A DNA stretch of 64,000 nucleotides, taken from positions 62,001 through 126,000 of the forward strand of contig JACKPJ010000002.1 of assembly GCA_024233625.1 (NCBI GenBank), in the 5' to 3' direction. The DNA is from Deltaproteobacteria bacterium (GTDB lineage: Bacteria; UBA10199; DSSB01). Of the stretch, positions 34,272-43,210 are shown piece by piece. How positions within the stretch are numbered: position 1 is the first letter of the stretch; each line of letters begins with the position of its first letter. A program made the translations under genes and the position numbers. The notes beneath the pieces were generated by a model, which had not been told where the DNA came from, did not search any database, and saw only the letters and a list, made by a program, of their open reading frames with translations.

Positions 34272-34925
34272 ATGAAGAAGATTGGTGTTTTACTTTCCGG
34301 CTGTGGAGTTAACGATGGTTCAGAAATTCATGAAGCGGTGATTACTTTATTGGCTCTGGATCGTTTAGGAGCGCAGGCTGTCATGATGGCGCCGGATGTC
34401 GACTTTGAAGAAGTCAATCATTGCACTAATCAGCCAACCGGGCAAAAGCGAAATGCTTTAGTTGAATCCGCACGGATTGCTCGGGGTAATATCAAAGATA
34501 TTCGAGGAATTTCTGCGCAAGAGATTGATGCTTTAGTCCTGCCCGGAGGTTTTGGTGCTGCAAAAAATCTCAGTAATTTTGCTTCTGCTGGAGAAAACGC
34601 GAAGGCGCATCCTGAAGTGGCCCGTTTAGTGAAAGAAATGCTACAAAACAAAAAACCTATTGGAGCTCTTTGTATTGCACCTGCAACCATTGCCGTTATT
34701 TTGGGAGCCGATTTACATCCCACTCTCACGATTGGTCATGATGCTGGAGTTGCAGCAAAGATGGAAGCCATGGGTGCAAGACATCAAGAGTGTGATGTAG
34801 GTGATATTGTTTTTGATGAACAAAATAAAATTCTTTCGACGCCAGCTTATATGTGTGCAAAATCGATTAAAGAAGCGGCAACAGGAATTGAAAAGCTGAT
34901 TAAAAAATTGGTGGAGATTGCATAG
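34272..34925 (+). CDS. elbB: ElbB-type glyoxalase (DJ-1/PfpI superfamily)
   Basis: This 217-residue protein has the ElbB signatures KIGVLLSGCGVNDGSEIHEA, RNALVESARIARGNIKDI, DALVLPGGFGAAKNL and the nucleophile-elbow Cys in KPIGALCIAPATIAVIL. ElbB belongs to the DJ-1/PfpI superfamily, has glyoxalase activity in vitro and has been linked to isoprenoid synthesis. A strong AAGGAG lies before the ATG. Confidence 0.95.
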   Translation: MKKIGVLLSGCGVNDGSEIHEAVITLLALDRLGAQAVMMAPDVDFEEVNHCTNQPTGQKRNALVESARIARGNIKDIRGISAQEIDALVLPGGFGAAKNLSNFASAGENAKAHPEVARLVKEMLQNKKPIGALCIAPATIAVILGADLHPTLTIGHDAGVAAKMEAMGARHQECDVGDIVFDEQNKILSTPAYMCAKSIKEAATGIEKLIKKLVEIA

Positions 34926-34980
34926 AGGAGGACTTTTTCAATAGGCCTCGTATAAAATTCTGAAGTTAGGATAAATAAGT

Positions 34981-35304
34981 ATGACAAGAGATTCGAAAGT
35001 CACTCCAATTACTCGTAACGAGCCACGAACTTTTTATGCAACTCGAGTTGCACACTCTGTGACAGGGGAGGTGTGGGATTTATGGACTGTGCAAGATGGA
35101 CGTCGTGTAGGTTCACTTTCTGTTGTCGATGATGGAGAGACAGTCTATGGTTTGGCCGCAGTCAAAAAAGGGACTGACCACGATGAACTTACTGATTTGA
35201 TGGATTCACTTTATCACCCCCAATGTACAGAAGCCAGTCGGCAGGAGTTGATGGTTGTTGAATATGAGTCGGATCCTAAGGTCTATAATTTGTCTTTAGA
35301 ATAA
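34981..35304 (+). CDS. Hypothetical protein
   Basis: This 107-residue acidic soluble protein has a beta-rich part (FYATRVAHSVTGEVWDLWTV, VGSLSVVDDGETVYGLAAV) and a helical part (DELTDLMDSLYHPQ). No family was recognised. It lies 55 bp after elbB and ends at a strong terminator. Confidence 0.6.
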   Translation: MTRDSKVTPITRNEPRTFYATRVAHSVTGEVWDLWTVQDGRRVGSLSVVDDGETVYGLAAVKKGTDHDELTDLMDSLYHPQCTEASRQELMVVEYESDPKVYNLSLE

Positions 35305-35309
35305 AAAAA

Positions 35310-35327
35310 GGCGCAGTTGACTGCGCC
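35310..35327. terminator. Bidirectional rho-independent terminator
   Basis: GGCGCAG pairs with CTGCGCC around TTGA. The stem is preceded by an A7 run and followed after a few bases by T-rich sequence. It separates two convergent genes. Confidence 0.9.
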
Positions 35328-35362
35328 TAAGTGAAATTTTTATTCTTTCTTTTTGCGACTTT

Positions 35363-35950
35363 TTAGCCGTGTTTAGAAAAATACTCTTTAGAGCCTTCGG
35401 GATTAGGCTTAATGGTATCTGATCCGGGTTTCCAGTTAGCTGGGCAGACTTCACCGTGCTTTTGGAAGAAATTTAAGGCATCGACGACTCGAATGGCTTC
35501 TTCAACACTTCGACCCAAAGGAAGATCGTTGACAACTTGATGTCGGAGGACACCTTCTTCATCGATTAAGAAAAGTCCGCGTAATGCAATTCCGGCATTT
35601 TCGAGTAAGACACCATATTTACGGCTGATATCTTTGGTGGTATCGGCAATTAATGGGTAACGAATTTCGCCAAGTCCACCTTCGGCACGAGGAGTTTTTT
35701 TCCAAGCAAGGTGGCTGAATTGACTGTCGATAGAAACTCCTAATACTTGGGTGCCGCGTTTTTTGAATTCTTCGATTTGTTCGCTAAATGCGATAATTTC
35801 GGTTGGGCACACAAAGGTAAAGTCCAAGGGATAAAAGAAAAGAATAACTTTTTGACCTTTAAAGTTAGAAAGAGAGATTTCTTTAAAGGAATTGTCTTCA
35901 GCAACAGCAATTGCCTTAAAATCAGGGGCTTTTTGTTGTACTTGAATCAT
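35363..35950 (-). CDS. 2-Cys peroxiredoxin (AhpC/Prx1 type)
   Basis: This 195-residue protein has the peroxidatic Cys in DFTFVCPTEIIAF (~Cys48) and the resolving Cys in HGEVCPANWKPG (~residue 170). It also has the GVSIDSQFSHLAW and GGLGEIRYPLIAD blocks. It reduces peroxides with electrons from thioredoxin or AhpF; no reductase gene is adjacent. It appears to be a single-gene unit. Confidence 0.95.
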   Translation of the reverse strand: MIQVQQKAPDFKAIAVAEDNSFKEISLSNFKGQKVILFFYPLDFTFVCPTEIIAFSEQIEEFKKRGTQVLGVSIDSQFSHLAWKKTPRAEGGLGEIRYPLIADTTKDISRKYGVLLENAGIALRGLFLIDEEGVLRHQVVNDLPLGRSVEEAIRVVDALNFFQKHGEVCPANWKPGSDTIKPNPEGSKEYFSKHG

Positions 35951-36110
35951 CTTATTTCTCCAGTCATGGTTGAGGTTGATAAGTTTACATTTAGTATTAA
36001 ATTATTTTTTTATATTTCTATCTAGAGAGTTTAAAGTTTGCAACTAGAAATGACTATAAAGTAAGAAAAGGCTTTAGTTCTTCATCCTGGAGTAATATGG
36101 CATAGGACAT

Positions 36111-36638
36111 TTATTTTTCTGGCACAATAATATCCGAAAACATTGTTTCCAAATAGGCTAAAACATCTTCTGCACTGACGACGCTATAAGTTTTAGCATC
36201 AGCATTTTGAAAAATAATATGGCGATATCTATCAATAGACATACGGTGCAGAGCATGAGCTATTTTGTCATCGTATTTTAGAAAAGAAGGATTTTTGGTC
36301 ATATAATCGGTAAGTTGGGAATTTTCTAGGTCAACATCTCGTAAAATGATTTTTTGGAGTAAGTCTCTTAAGGTGACGATGCCTTTTAACTGGCCTTCTG
36401 TAACAACCAAGCCGCAGGTGTTGCGGTGATTGAGACTTTCCACAACTTCTTTCATTGGGGTGCTTTCTTTAAAATAATAAACTTTACAGCGAGCAATTTC
36501 ATGAAGCTCGTCGTTTTGCAAGCCTGCCTCGAGAGAATCTTCAAAGTTAGAGCGTTCGAGTGAAGTGAGGTCTTCTCCACAGTTGCTACATTGATCAGCT
36601 CCTTCAATATTATCATAAGCGCAAAAAGGACATTTCAT
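36111..36638 (-). CDS. Zinc-ribbon plus CBS-pair protein
   Basis: This 175-residue protein opens with a zinc ribbon (MKCPFCAYDNIEGADQCSNC, two CxxC pairs). A CBS pair follows, visible as PMKEVVESLNHRNTCGLVVT, LKGIVTLRDLLQKI and LTDYMTKNPSFLKYDDKIAH. CBS pairs bind adenine nucleotides and report energy state. It begins 4 bp after korB and closes the kor operon, so it probably regulates or senses for KorAB. Confidence 0.85.
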   Translation of the reverse strand: MKCPFCAYDNIEGADQCSNCGEDLTSLERSNFEDSLEAGLQNDELHEIARCKVYYFKESTPMKEVVESLNHRNTCGLVVTEGQLKGIVTLRDLLQKIILRDVDLENSQLTDYMTKNPSFLKYDDKIAHALHRMSIDRYRHIIFQNADAKTYSVVSAEDVLAYLETMFSDIIVPEK

Positions 36639-36642
36639 TTTT

Positions 36643-37692
36643 TTACTCCACTATCCAAGTGTCTCCACTATTCAGTATGCGATCGATTTTTCCTCGGCCT
36701 GATTCCTGAATGGCATTATCGACTTGGCTTTGAACCATTTCATCATATGTAGGACGTCTGATTTGACGAAAAATGCCAATAGGAATGGGGAATTCTGGGC
36801 TTTCCATTCTTGAAAGCATATAAGCATAAGCAGTGTCTTCTAAATCACTTTGGTGAGTTAAAAGATTTTCGGGAACTTGTTGCGAATCAAACTCGACAAT
36901 CTCGGGTTTGAATCCATTGAGGCGGATTCCTTTATTTTTGTCTTTGCCAAAAATGAGAGGCTCGCCTTCGATTAATTGAATACTTCTGTCATCGCGATGC
37001 TGTTTATCACTGACTTCACTGAAAGCATTATCATTAAAGATAACGCAGTTTTGATAAATTTCGACAAAAGCGCTGCCTTTGTGTTTTCCCGCAGCTTCCA
37101 GAATTTGCATCATATGCTTAACGTCAGTATCATGGGTACGTGCAATAAATGTGGCTTCGGATCCGAGCGCTAAGGTTAGCGGATGAAGAGGATAGTCAAC
37201 ACTACCAAAAGGACTAGATTTGGTTTTTTTGCCAAACTCGGATGTTGGGGAATATTGTCCTTTTGTGAGACCATAGATTCGGTTGTTGAAGAGAATAATT
37301 TTAAGATCAACATTTCGTCTAAGGGCATGAATCAGGTGATTGCCTCCAATGCTGAGACCATCGCCATCCCCTGTGATGACCCAAACGGTCAAATCGGGCC
37401 TGTGACTCTTGAGACCAGTTGCAATAGTAGGAGCACGACCGTGAATCGTATGGAATCCGAAAGTTTCCATATAGTAAGGAAAACGACTTGAACAGCCAAT
37501 TCCTGAAATAAAGATTTGTTTTTCTCGAGGAACATCCATTTTGGGTAAAACATTTTGTAAGGTTGCTAAGATTGCATAATCTCCACAGCCTGGGCACCAA
37601 CGGACATCCTGATCACTGATAAAATCCTTACGGTTGAGTTTAATGGGTGCAGAATTATTATCATTTTTTGCTTTAACGGCTTCCAGCGACAT
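36643..37692 (-). CDS. korB: 2-oxoacid:ferredoxin oxidoreductase beta subunit
   Basis: This 349-residue thiamine-diphosphate subunit has the DVRWCPGCGDYAILATLQN start, where Cys residues bind a [4Fe-4S] cluster. The TPP/Mg motif is VITGDGDGLSIGGNHLIH...NNRIYGLTKGQ. With KorA it oxidatively decarboxylates a 2-oxoacid such as 2-oxoglutarate, passing electrons to ferredoxin. Its start overlaps korA by 20 bp. Size and sequence fit the two-subunit KorAB type lacking a fused ferredoxin domain. The exact 2-oxoacid is not proven. Confidence 0.93.
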   Translation of the reverse strand: MSLEAVKAKNDNNSAPIKLNRKDFISDQDVRWCPGCGDYAILATLQNVLPKMDVPREKQIFISGIGCSSRFPYYMETFGFHTIHGRAPTIATGLKSHRPDLTVWVITGDGDGLSIGGNHLIHALRRNVDLKIILFNNRIYGLTKGQYSPTSEFGKKTKSSPFGSVDYPLHPLTLALGSEATFIARTHDTDVKHMMQILEAAGKHKGSAFVEIYQNCVIFNDNAFSEVSDKQHRDDRSIQLIEGEPLIFGKDKNKGIRLNGFKPEIVEFDSQQVPENLLTHQSDLEDTAYAYMLSRMESPEFPIPIGIFRQIRRPTYDEMVQSQVDNAIQESGRGKIDRILNSGDTWIVE

Positions 37693-39571
37693 TTTTTACC
37701 TCTTGGTCTTTTGAATAAAGTTTTTGAGCAGCTTCCATGATTTCGGATATTTTAAAGGGCTTTCCTTGTACCTTTGAAAGCGATTGTGCATCAACAAGGT
37801 ATTTTGCACGAAGTAACATGCAAAGTTGTCCCGTATTGAGTTCAGGTACGAGGATCTTGTTAAATCGACCCAGAATTTCTCCTAAGTTTTTGGGGAAAGG
37901 GTTGAGATAGCGAATATGAATGCAGCTGACTTCAAGCCCTTGTTTGCGAAGTTTTTCCGTTGCAGAGGTGATTGCGCCACAAGTGCCTCCCCAACCGACA
38001 ATGAGAACTTCGCCTTGTTGATCGCCATAAACTTCCAAGTCAGGAATATCTTGAACGATACCTCTGACTTTGTTTTTTCTTAAGTCTGTCATCTTTTGGT
38101 GGTTGAGAGGGTCATAGCTGACATTTCCGCTGATATTTTCTTTTTCCAAACCTCCAATACGGTGTTCAAAACCTTTTGTTCCGGGAACAGCCCAGGGCCG
38201 AGCGAGAGTTTCTTCATCACGGAGATAAGGTTGAAACTTTTGTTCTTCGTTCAAGTGTTCAGGGTGTTTGACAGAGATGCTCTTTAATTCAGAGAATTGA
38301 GGAATTTTCCAAGGTTCACTGCCATTGGCTAAATAACCGTCAGTGAGTAAAATAACGGGTGTCATGTATTTGATAGCGATACGAGTTGCTTCAATCGCCA
38401 TATAAAAGCAATCAGAAGGTGTTGCGGCGGCGATGACAGGAATCGGACTATCACCGTTACGACCAAAAAGAGCTTGTAACAAATCGGATTGCTCTGTTTT
38501 TGTTGGTAATCCTGTGCTAGGTCCACCACGTTGGACATTAAGGACAATCAAAGGAAGTTCGACCATTAAGGCAAGATTGAGGGCTTCGCTCTTGAGCGCT
38601 AGTCCAGGTCCACTGGTACCGGTCACTGCGATGGCTCCTCCAAAAGCCGCACCAATGGCGGCTCCGATGGCTGCAATTTCGTCTTCATTTTGCAAAGTCT
38701 TCAGTCCAAAGTTTTTGAATTTTGAAAGTTCATGCAAAACATCGGAAGCAGGGGTAATAGGATAGCTGCAGTAAACTAGGGGAGTTTTAGCAAGTTCTGA
38801 AGCAGCTAATAAACCGATTGCTGTTGCTTGGTTACCCATGATGTTTCGATAGGTCCCGGGAGCTAAACGTGCTGGTTTGATCTTATAATGGGTAGAGACG
38901 ATTTCTGAGGTTTCGGCAAAGTAATAACCCGATTTGAGAGCTTGACTGTTTGCTTCGACAACATTGGGATTTTTCCCAAACTTCTTTTTAATCCATTCTA
39001 AAGTGACATCCATGGAACGATCGTACATCCAGTACATCATTCCTAAAGCAAAAAAGTTTTTGCATTTTTCTTTTGCTTTGCCAGGCAAGTCAATTGCTTC
39101 AAGTGCATTTTGATTGAGTGTATTCATTGGCACTTTGATGAGACGATAATCTTTAAGAGAATCGTCTTCGAGAGGGTTGCTGGTGTAGCCGGCTCTTTCT
39201 AAATTTCGGTCAATAAAAGCATCTTGGTTGACGATGAGCATGCCTCCATGTGGGAGGTCCTTTAAATTGGTTTTCAGTGCTGCTGGGTTCATAGCAACAA
39301 GTACATCAGGTTGATCTCCTGGTGTACGAATATCTGAGGAGGAAAAATTTAACTGGAAGGCACTGACGCCAGGTAAGGACCCAGCTGGGGCTCGAATTTC
39401 CGCTGGAAAATCGGGTAAGGTGCTAATATCGTTACCTAAGACGGCGCTAGTGTTAGTAAACTGGCTACCGGTTAGCTGCATACCGTCGCCGGAATCACCG
39501 GCAAAACGAATGACGACACTTTCGATTTCTTGTATATTTTTATTTTCATGAATGAAACTGGTTGAGCTCAT
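37673..39571 (-). CDS. korA: 2-oxoacid:acceptor oxidoreductase alpha subunit (gamma-alpha fusion)
   Basis: This 632-residue protein has an N-terminal gamma domain (VIRFAGDSGDGMQLTGSQFT, residues ~20-200). The alpha domain has the YPITPASDVLHELSKF motif, GAAFGGAIAVTGTSGPGLAL and a C-terminal region with GWGGTCGAITSATEKLRKQG. The fused gamma-alpha form with a separate beta is typical of the KorAB class, which includes oxygen-tolerant enzymes of the oxidative or reductive TCA cycle. It lies 15 bp after a CBS-domain gene. Confidence 0.93.
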   Translation of the reverse strand: MSSTSFIHENKNIQEIESVVIRFAGDSGDGMQLTGSQFTNTSAVLGNDISTLPDFPAEIRAPAGSLPGVSAFQLNFSSSDIRTPGDQPDVLVAMNPAALKTNLKDLPHGGMLIVNQDAFIDRNLERAGYTSNPLEDDSLKDYRLIKVPMNTLNQNALEAIDLPGKAKEKCKNFFALGMMYWMYDRSMDVTLEWIKKKFGKNPNVVEANSQALKSGYYFAETSEIVSTHYKIKPARLAPGTYRNIMGNQATAIGLLAASELAKTPLVYCSYPITPASDVLHELSKFKNFGLKTLQNEDEIAAIGAAIGAAFGGAIAVTGTSGPGLALKSEALNLALMVELPLIVLNVQRGGPSTGLPTKTEQSDLLQALFGRNGDSPIPVIAAATPSDCFYMAIEATRIAIKYMTPVILLTDGYLANGSEPWKIPQFSELKSISVKHPEHLNEEQKFQPYLRDEETLARPWAVPGTKGFEHRIGGLEKENISGNVSYDPLNHQKMTDLRKNKVRGIVQDIPDLEVYGDQQGEVLIVGWGGTCGAITSATEKLRKQGLEVSCIHIRYLNPFPKNLGEILGRFNKILVPELNTGQLCMLLRAKYLVDAQSLSKVQGKPFKISEIMEAAQKLYSKDQEVKNVAGSR

Positions 39572-39586
39572 GAATGTTTCCTTAAA

Positions 39587-40054
39587 TTAAGCGCCTTCTG
39601 CTTCTGTACTCACTTGGTGAGGGTCAGGAGGTAAATTATAGATATCGGAGGGATAATTTTCGGAGAGAAAAATTATAATATCTCGAACCGAAATCAAGCC
39701 CATAAACTCTCTATTGCCATCGACGACTGGAAGGTGACGGTATTTGCCTTGATGCATGAGTCGGATGGCAACGGCTAGGTTATCATCGATATCAATGGTT
39801 GTAGGATTAGGAGTCATGACATCCCGAATGGGAGCATCACGATCGATACTGTCAAGAAGTCCACGGCGGAGAGCATCGAGTTCAGTAAAAATGCCGACGA
39901 CTTTTTTGTCTTCTAATATGACGGCGCAAAATTTTTCTTCAGTTTGCAGTTGAGTGATAACTTCTGCATAAGAGAGTTTTGCGTCAACTTGAATTCCCCG
40001 TGCTGTCATGATATTGCGGATTTTTTCAGTTTGTAATGCTTGTTCAAATTCCAC
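39587..40054 (-). CDS. CBS-pair protein, first gene of the kor operon
   Basis: This 155-residue protein is essentially one CBS pair: KIRNIMTARGIQVDAKLSYA, VVGIFTELDALRRG, IRDVMTPNPTTIDIDDNLAV and FMGLISVRDIIIFLSENYP. Such modules bind AMP/ATP or related ligands. It starts the operon CBS-korA-korB-zinc-ribbon/CBS. The 265-bp region before it and ribE (40055-40319) shows no gene and no recognisable FMN riboswitch. Confidence 0.88.
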   Translation of the reverse strand: MEFEQALQTEKIRNIMTARGIQVDAKLSYAEVITQLQTEEKFCAVILEDKKVVGIFTELDALRRGLLDSIDRDAPIRDVMTPNPTTIDIDDNLAVAIRLMHQGKYRHLPVVDGNREFMGLISVRDIIIFLSENYPSDIYNLPPDPHQVSTEAEGA

Positions 40055-40319
40055 AATGATTTCCTTTATTATTTGGTTAACAGTCAGATATTCTATAAAT
40101 TTAAACTTATAAAAATTTTATATATTATGCATTATAGTGTATCTGATGCTTGCTTTGCTACAATTCATAAAAAATAACAAGATCTTTTCCTCAAATTTTA
40201 TCTCTTTTTTTAAAGTAAATACAATCAAAACTTACTTTTACTTTTCTTTCTTTGACCAAAAAAAGAAAGTAAGAAGTGCTCTTGATTTCTCTCTCATTAA
40301 AAGTTAAGCCTCTATAGCT

Positions 40320-40934
40320 ATGTTTACAGGTATTATCGAAGCTGTGGGTGCTGTTAAAAAGGTCGAAAGCTTTAAGACCCACTCATGCATGAGTTTTCAG
40401 TGTCCGTTTTCTCTTAAAGAAAGCAAAATAGGAGATTCTATTGCTGTCAATGGTTGTTGTTTAACGGTGACGACTAAGCAGGGGCGTGTTTTTACTGCAG
40501 ATATTTCTCCTGAAACTCTCCAATGTACGAATTTATCTGACTTAAAAGCTGGTGATTCGATTAATTTAGAGCGTCCGCTTAAAGTAGGAGATCAACTGGG
40601 AGGCCATTGGGTTCAAGGTCATGTCGATGGAGTGGGAGAGATTATCTCCAAGGAATATATCAAGGCAAAACCCAATGCATACTATATTATCAAAGTCAAA
40701 GTGCCTAGTGACTTAAAAGTTTACATGATCCCTAAAGGATCTGTCGCAATCGATGGCATCAGTCTTACTGTTAATCAAGTGAGTCGTCAGATCATTAGCC
40801 TTTGTATCATTCCTCATACACAGCAAAAGACGACTTTGACACTCAAAAGTGTGGGTGATAAAGTTAACATTGAGGCAGATATGATATTGAAGTATCTAAA
40901 AAAACTTGCTCAAGGGTCAAAAAGAGGAAAATAA
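40320..40934 (+). CDS. ribE: Riboflavin synthase alpha chain
   Basis: This 204-residue enzyme dismutates two 6,7-dimethyl-8-ribityllumazines to riboflavin. It has two lumazine-binding barrels, starting MFTGIIEAVGAVKKVESF and HVDGVGEIISKEYIKA. Signatures are SIAVNGCCLTVT with VSPE-like DISPETL, and VAIDGISLTVNQV. It is followed 13 bp later by ribBA and then ribH, forming a rib operon. Confidence 0.96.
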   Translation: MFTGIIEAVGAVKKVESFKTHSCMSFQCPFSLKESKIGDSIAVNGCCLTVTTKQGRVFTADISPETLQCTNLSDLKAGDSINLERPLKVGDQLGGHWVQGHVDGVGEIISKEYIKAKPNAYYIIKVKVPSDLKVYMIPKGSVAIDGISLTVNQVSRQIISLCIIPHTQQKTTLTLKSVGDKVNIEADMILKYLKKLAQGSKRGK

Positions 40935-40947
40935 AAGGAAAATCCCA

Positions 40948-42180
40948 ATGAAAAAAGATGTTGAGACTTTCGCAGAAAGTGTGAAGCGTATTCAAGCGGC
41001 TTTGGAAGAAATCGCTGCAGGAAAAATGGTTGTTTTAGTAGATGATGAAGATCGTGAAAATGAAGGCGATTTGGTGATGGCAGCAGAAAAAATTACACCT
41101 GAAGCGATTAATTTTATGGCCAAGCATGCTCGAGGTTTAATTTGTCTCTCTTTGACGGCAGAAACCGTTGAACAGCTCAATTTGCCTCTTATGGTGCAAA
41201 AAAATGATTCTTTGCATTCGACAGGTTTTACTGTTTCGATTGATGCCCGTGAAGGAACAACTACAGGAATTTCTGCTCATGACCGGTCGACGACAATTTT
41301 GAAAGCGATTGAGCCAGATTGTAAGCCAGAAGAGTTGGTGCGACCAGGTCATATATTCCCTTTGTTGGCAAAGAAAGGTGGAGTTTTAGTTAGAACAGGT
41401 CACACGGAAGGTTCTGTGGATCTAGCACGTCTTGCGGGTCTGCATGCCTCGGGCGTCATTTGTGAAATCATGAATGATGATGGCACGATGGCTCGCATGC
41501 CGGACTTAGAAAAGTTTGCCAAAGAACACGATATGCACATTATTTCAATTGCAGATTTGGTGCGTTATCGTTTGCAAAAAGAATCTTTGGTGCATGAAGT
41601 TAGTAAAGCGGTTCTTCCGACGGAATTTGGTGAATTCCAAATCAAAATTTTTGAAAATGATGTCGATAAACTTCCTTATGTTGCTTTGATCAAAGGTGAG
41701 CTCAGCTCGGAGAAAGATATTTTGGTGCGAGTGCATTCGGAGTGTCTGACTGGAGATGCGTTTGGATCTCTGCGCTGTGATTGTGGACCTCAGTTGCATC
41801 GTGCGATGGAAATGGTGAGCGAGGCCGGTGAGGGAGTGATTTTATATATTCCTCATGAAGGACGTGGAATTGGTCTGACAAACAAAATCAAAGCTTATGC
41901 TTTGCAAGAAGAAGGCTACGATACGGTTGAAGCTAATCAAAAGCTTGGATTTAAAGCAGACTTGCGTGATTATGGTATCGGAGCTCAAATATTAGTGACT
42001 TTAGGAATCAAGCGCATGCGTTTAATGACGAATAATCCAAAAAAGATTATTGGCCTTGAGGCCTATGGCTTAACGATTGTAGAAAGAGTTCCCATTGAGA
42101 TTCCGGCTAATCGTACCAATTTGCATTATCTTGCGACCAAGCGAGACAAAATGGGACATATGTTGAAGAGGTTAAAATAA
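40948..42180 (+). CDS. ribBA: Bifunctional DHBP synthase / GTP cyclohydrolase II
   Basis: The start at 40948 follows AAAAGGAAAA and gives 410 residues. The N-terminal DHBP synthase domain has LVDDEDRENEGDLVMAAEKI and RTGHTEGSVDLARLAG. The C-terminal GTP cyclohydrolase II domain has RVHSECLTGDAFGSLRCDCG (three zinc Cys) and YIPHEGRGIGLTNKIKAYAL. The two activities start both branches of riboflavin synthesis. The stop overlaps the ribH start by one base (TAATG). Confidence 0.96.
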   Translation: MKKDVETFAESVKRIQAALEEIAAGKMVVLVDDEDRENEGDLVMAAEKITPEAINFMAKHARGLICLSLTAETVEQLNLPLMVQKNDSLHSTGFTVSIDAREGTTTGISAHDRSTTILKAIEPDCKPEELVRPGHIFPLLAKKGGVLVRTGHTEGSVDLARLAGLHASGVICEIMNDDGTMARMPDLEKFAKEHDMHIISIADLVRYRLQKESLVHEVSKAVLPTEFGEFQIKIFENDVDKLPYVALIKGELSSEKDILVRVHSECLTGDAFGSLRCDCGPQLHRAMEMVSEAGEGVILYIPHEGRGIGLTNKIKAYALQEEGYDTVEANQKLGFKADLRDYGIGAQILVTLGIKRMRLMTNNPKKIIGLEAYGLTIVERVPIEIPANRTNLHYLATKRDKMGHMLKRLK

Positions 42181-42659
42181 TGGGCCAAAAAGACAGTTCT
42201 TTGCTTTCCTTAGATGCTCAGGGTTTAAAATTAGCCATTGTGGTGAGTCGTTATAATCCTCAAGTTTGTGAAGGATTATTGCAAGCTGCTTTGCAAACCC
42301 TTGAAGAATGTGGCCTAAAAAAGGAAGAAGTTGACATCAAGCATGTTCCCGGTGCTTTCGAAATTCCTTTAGCAGCACAATGGTTGGTAGAGACTCATAA
42401 TTATCATGGGGTGATTTGTTTAGGCGCGGTCATTCGTGGAGGCACTCCTCACTTTGATTATGTTTGTGAAGCAGTGACTCACGGTCTCAATCAAGTGATG
42501 TTAAAAACTTCGACTCCGATAGGCTTTGGTATTTTAACAACCAATAACGATGAGGAGGCGATCGAGCGTTCTTCGGATAACGAAAATAATAAAGGGCGAG
42601 AAACGGCAAGAACAGTCGTCGAAATGGCCCTGTTAAAAAGAGAATTACAGTCTTTATGA
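42180..42659 (+). CDS. ribH: 6,7-dimethyl-8-ribityllumazine synthase
   Basis: This 159-residue protein joins the pyrimidine and DHBP products into lumazine. Signatures are KLAIVVSRYNPQVCEGLL, VPGAFEIPLAAQWL, CLGAVIRGGTPHFDYVCEAV, PIGFGILTTNNDEEAIERS and the closing basic helix. It is translationally coupled to ribBA. Confidence 0.97.
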   Translation: MGQKDSSLLSLDAQGLKLAIVVSRYNPQVCEGLLQAALQTLEECGLKKEEVDIKHVPGAFEIPLAAQWLVETHNYHGVICLGAVIRGGTPHFDYVCEAVTHGLNQVMLKTSTPIGFGILTTNNDEEAIERSSDNENNKGRETARTVVEMALLKRELQSL

Positions 42660-42747
42660 CGATCTATTTTTAGTTCTATGACAATTAAAATAAGATTGAG
42701 TAAATTTTTTCAATTTGTGTTTAGTCTATAAGTATTAAGGAGTACTC

Positions 42748-43200
42748 ATGGGAACTCGCCGAAAAGGGCGTGAAATTGCATTGCAGCTCTTATATGAAAT
42801 CGATTCAAGTCATAAAACTCTTCAGGAAATTTTATCCGAAAAGCTTCATTTGCGTTTCCCCTATGATGAAGAAGTCCCTGCTTTAGACGAACAAGAACGT
42901 ATTTTAGAATTTGCACAGAGTCTTTTAAAGGGTGTGAAAGAAAATCAAGATAAAATCGATGAGACCATTGAGCGTTATTCGACACATTGGAAAATTAGCC
43001 GCATGGCTATTGTTGACCGTAACATTCTTCGAATAGCAACTTATGAGATGCAGTATTGTCCTGATGTACCTATTTCGGTTTCGATTAATGAAGCCATTGA
43101 CTTAGCAAAAACTTTTGGTAGTGAAGACTCCAGCTCTTTTATTAATGGTGTACTCGATCATATTGCAAAAGTATTAAGAGAAGTTCCAAAATTTAGTTAA
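42748..43200 (+). CDS. nusB: Transcription antitermination factor NusB
   Basis: This 150-residue all-helical protein has the NusB opening TRRKGREIALQLLYEID and the C-terminal core WKISRMAIVDRNILRIATYE and PISVSINEAIDLAKTFG, followed by FINGVLDHIAK. It binds boxA RNA with NusE. A clear AAGGAG precedes the ATG. It lies 88 bp after ribH, a common arrangement. Confidence 0.96.
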   Translation: MGTRRKGREIALQLLYEIDSSHKTLQEILSEKLHLRFPYDEEVPALDEQERILEFAQSLLKGVKENQDKIDETIERYSTHWKISRMAIVDRNILRIATYEMQYCPDVPISVSINEAIDLAKTFGSEDSSSFINGVLDHIAKVLREVPKFS

Positions 43201-43210
43201 AGGTTTTTTG

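Noticed and set aside
40055..40319. FMN riboswitch before ribE
   Set aside because: I looked for the conserved RFN-element blocks and did not see them.
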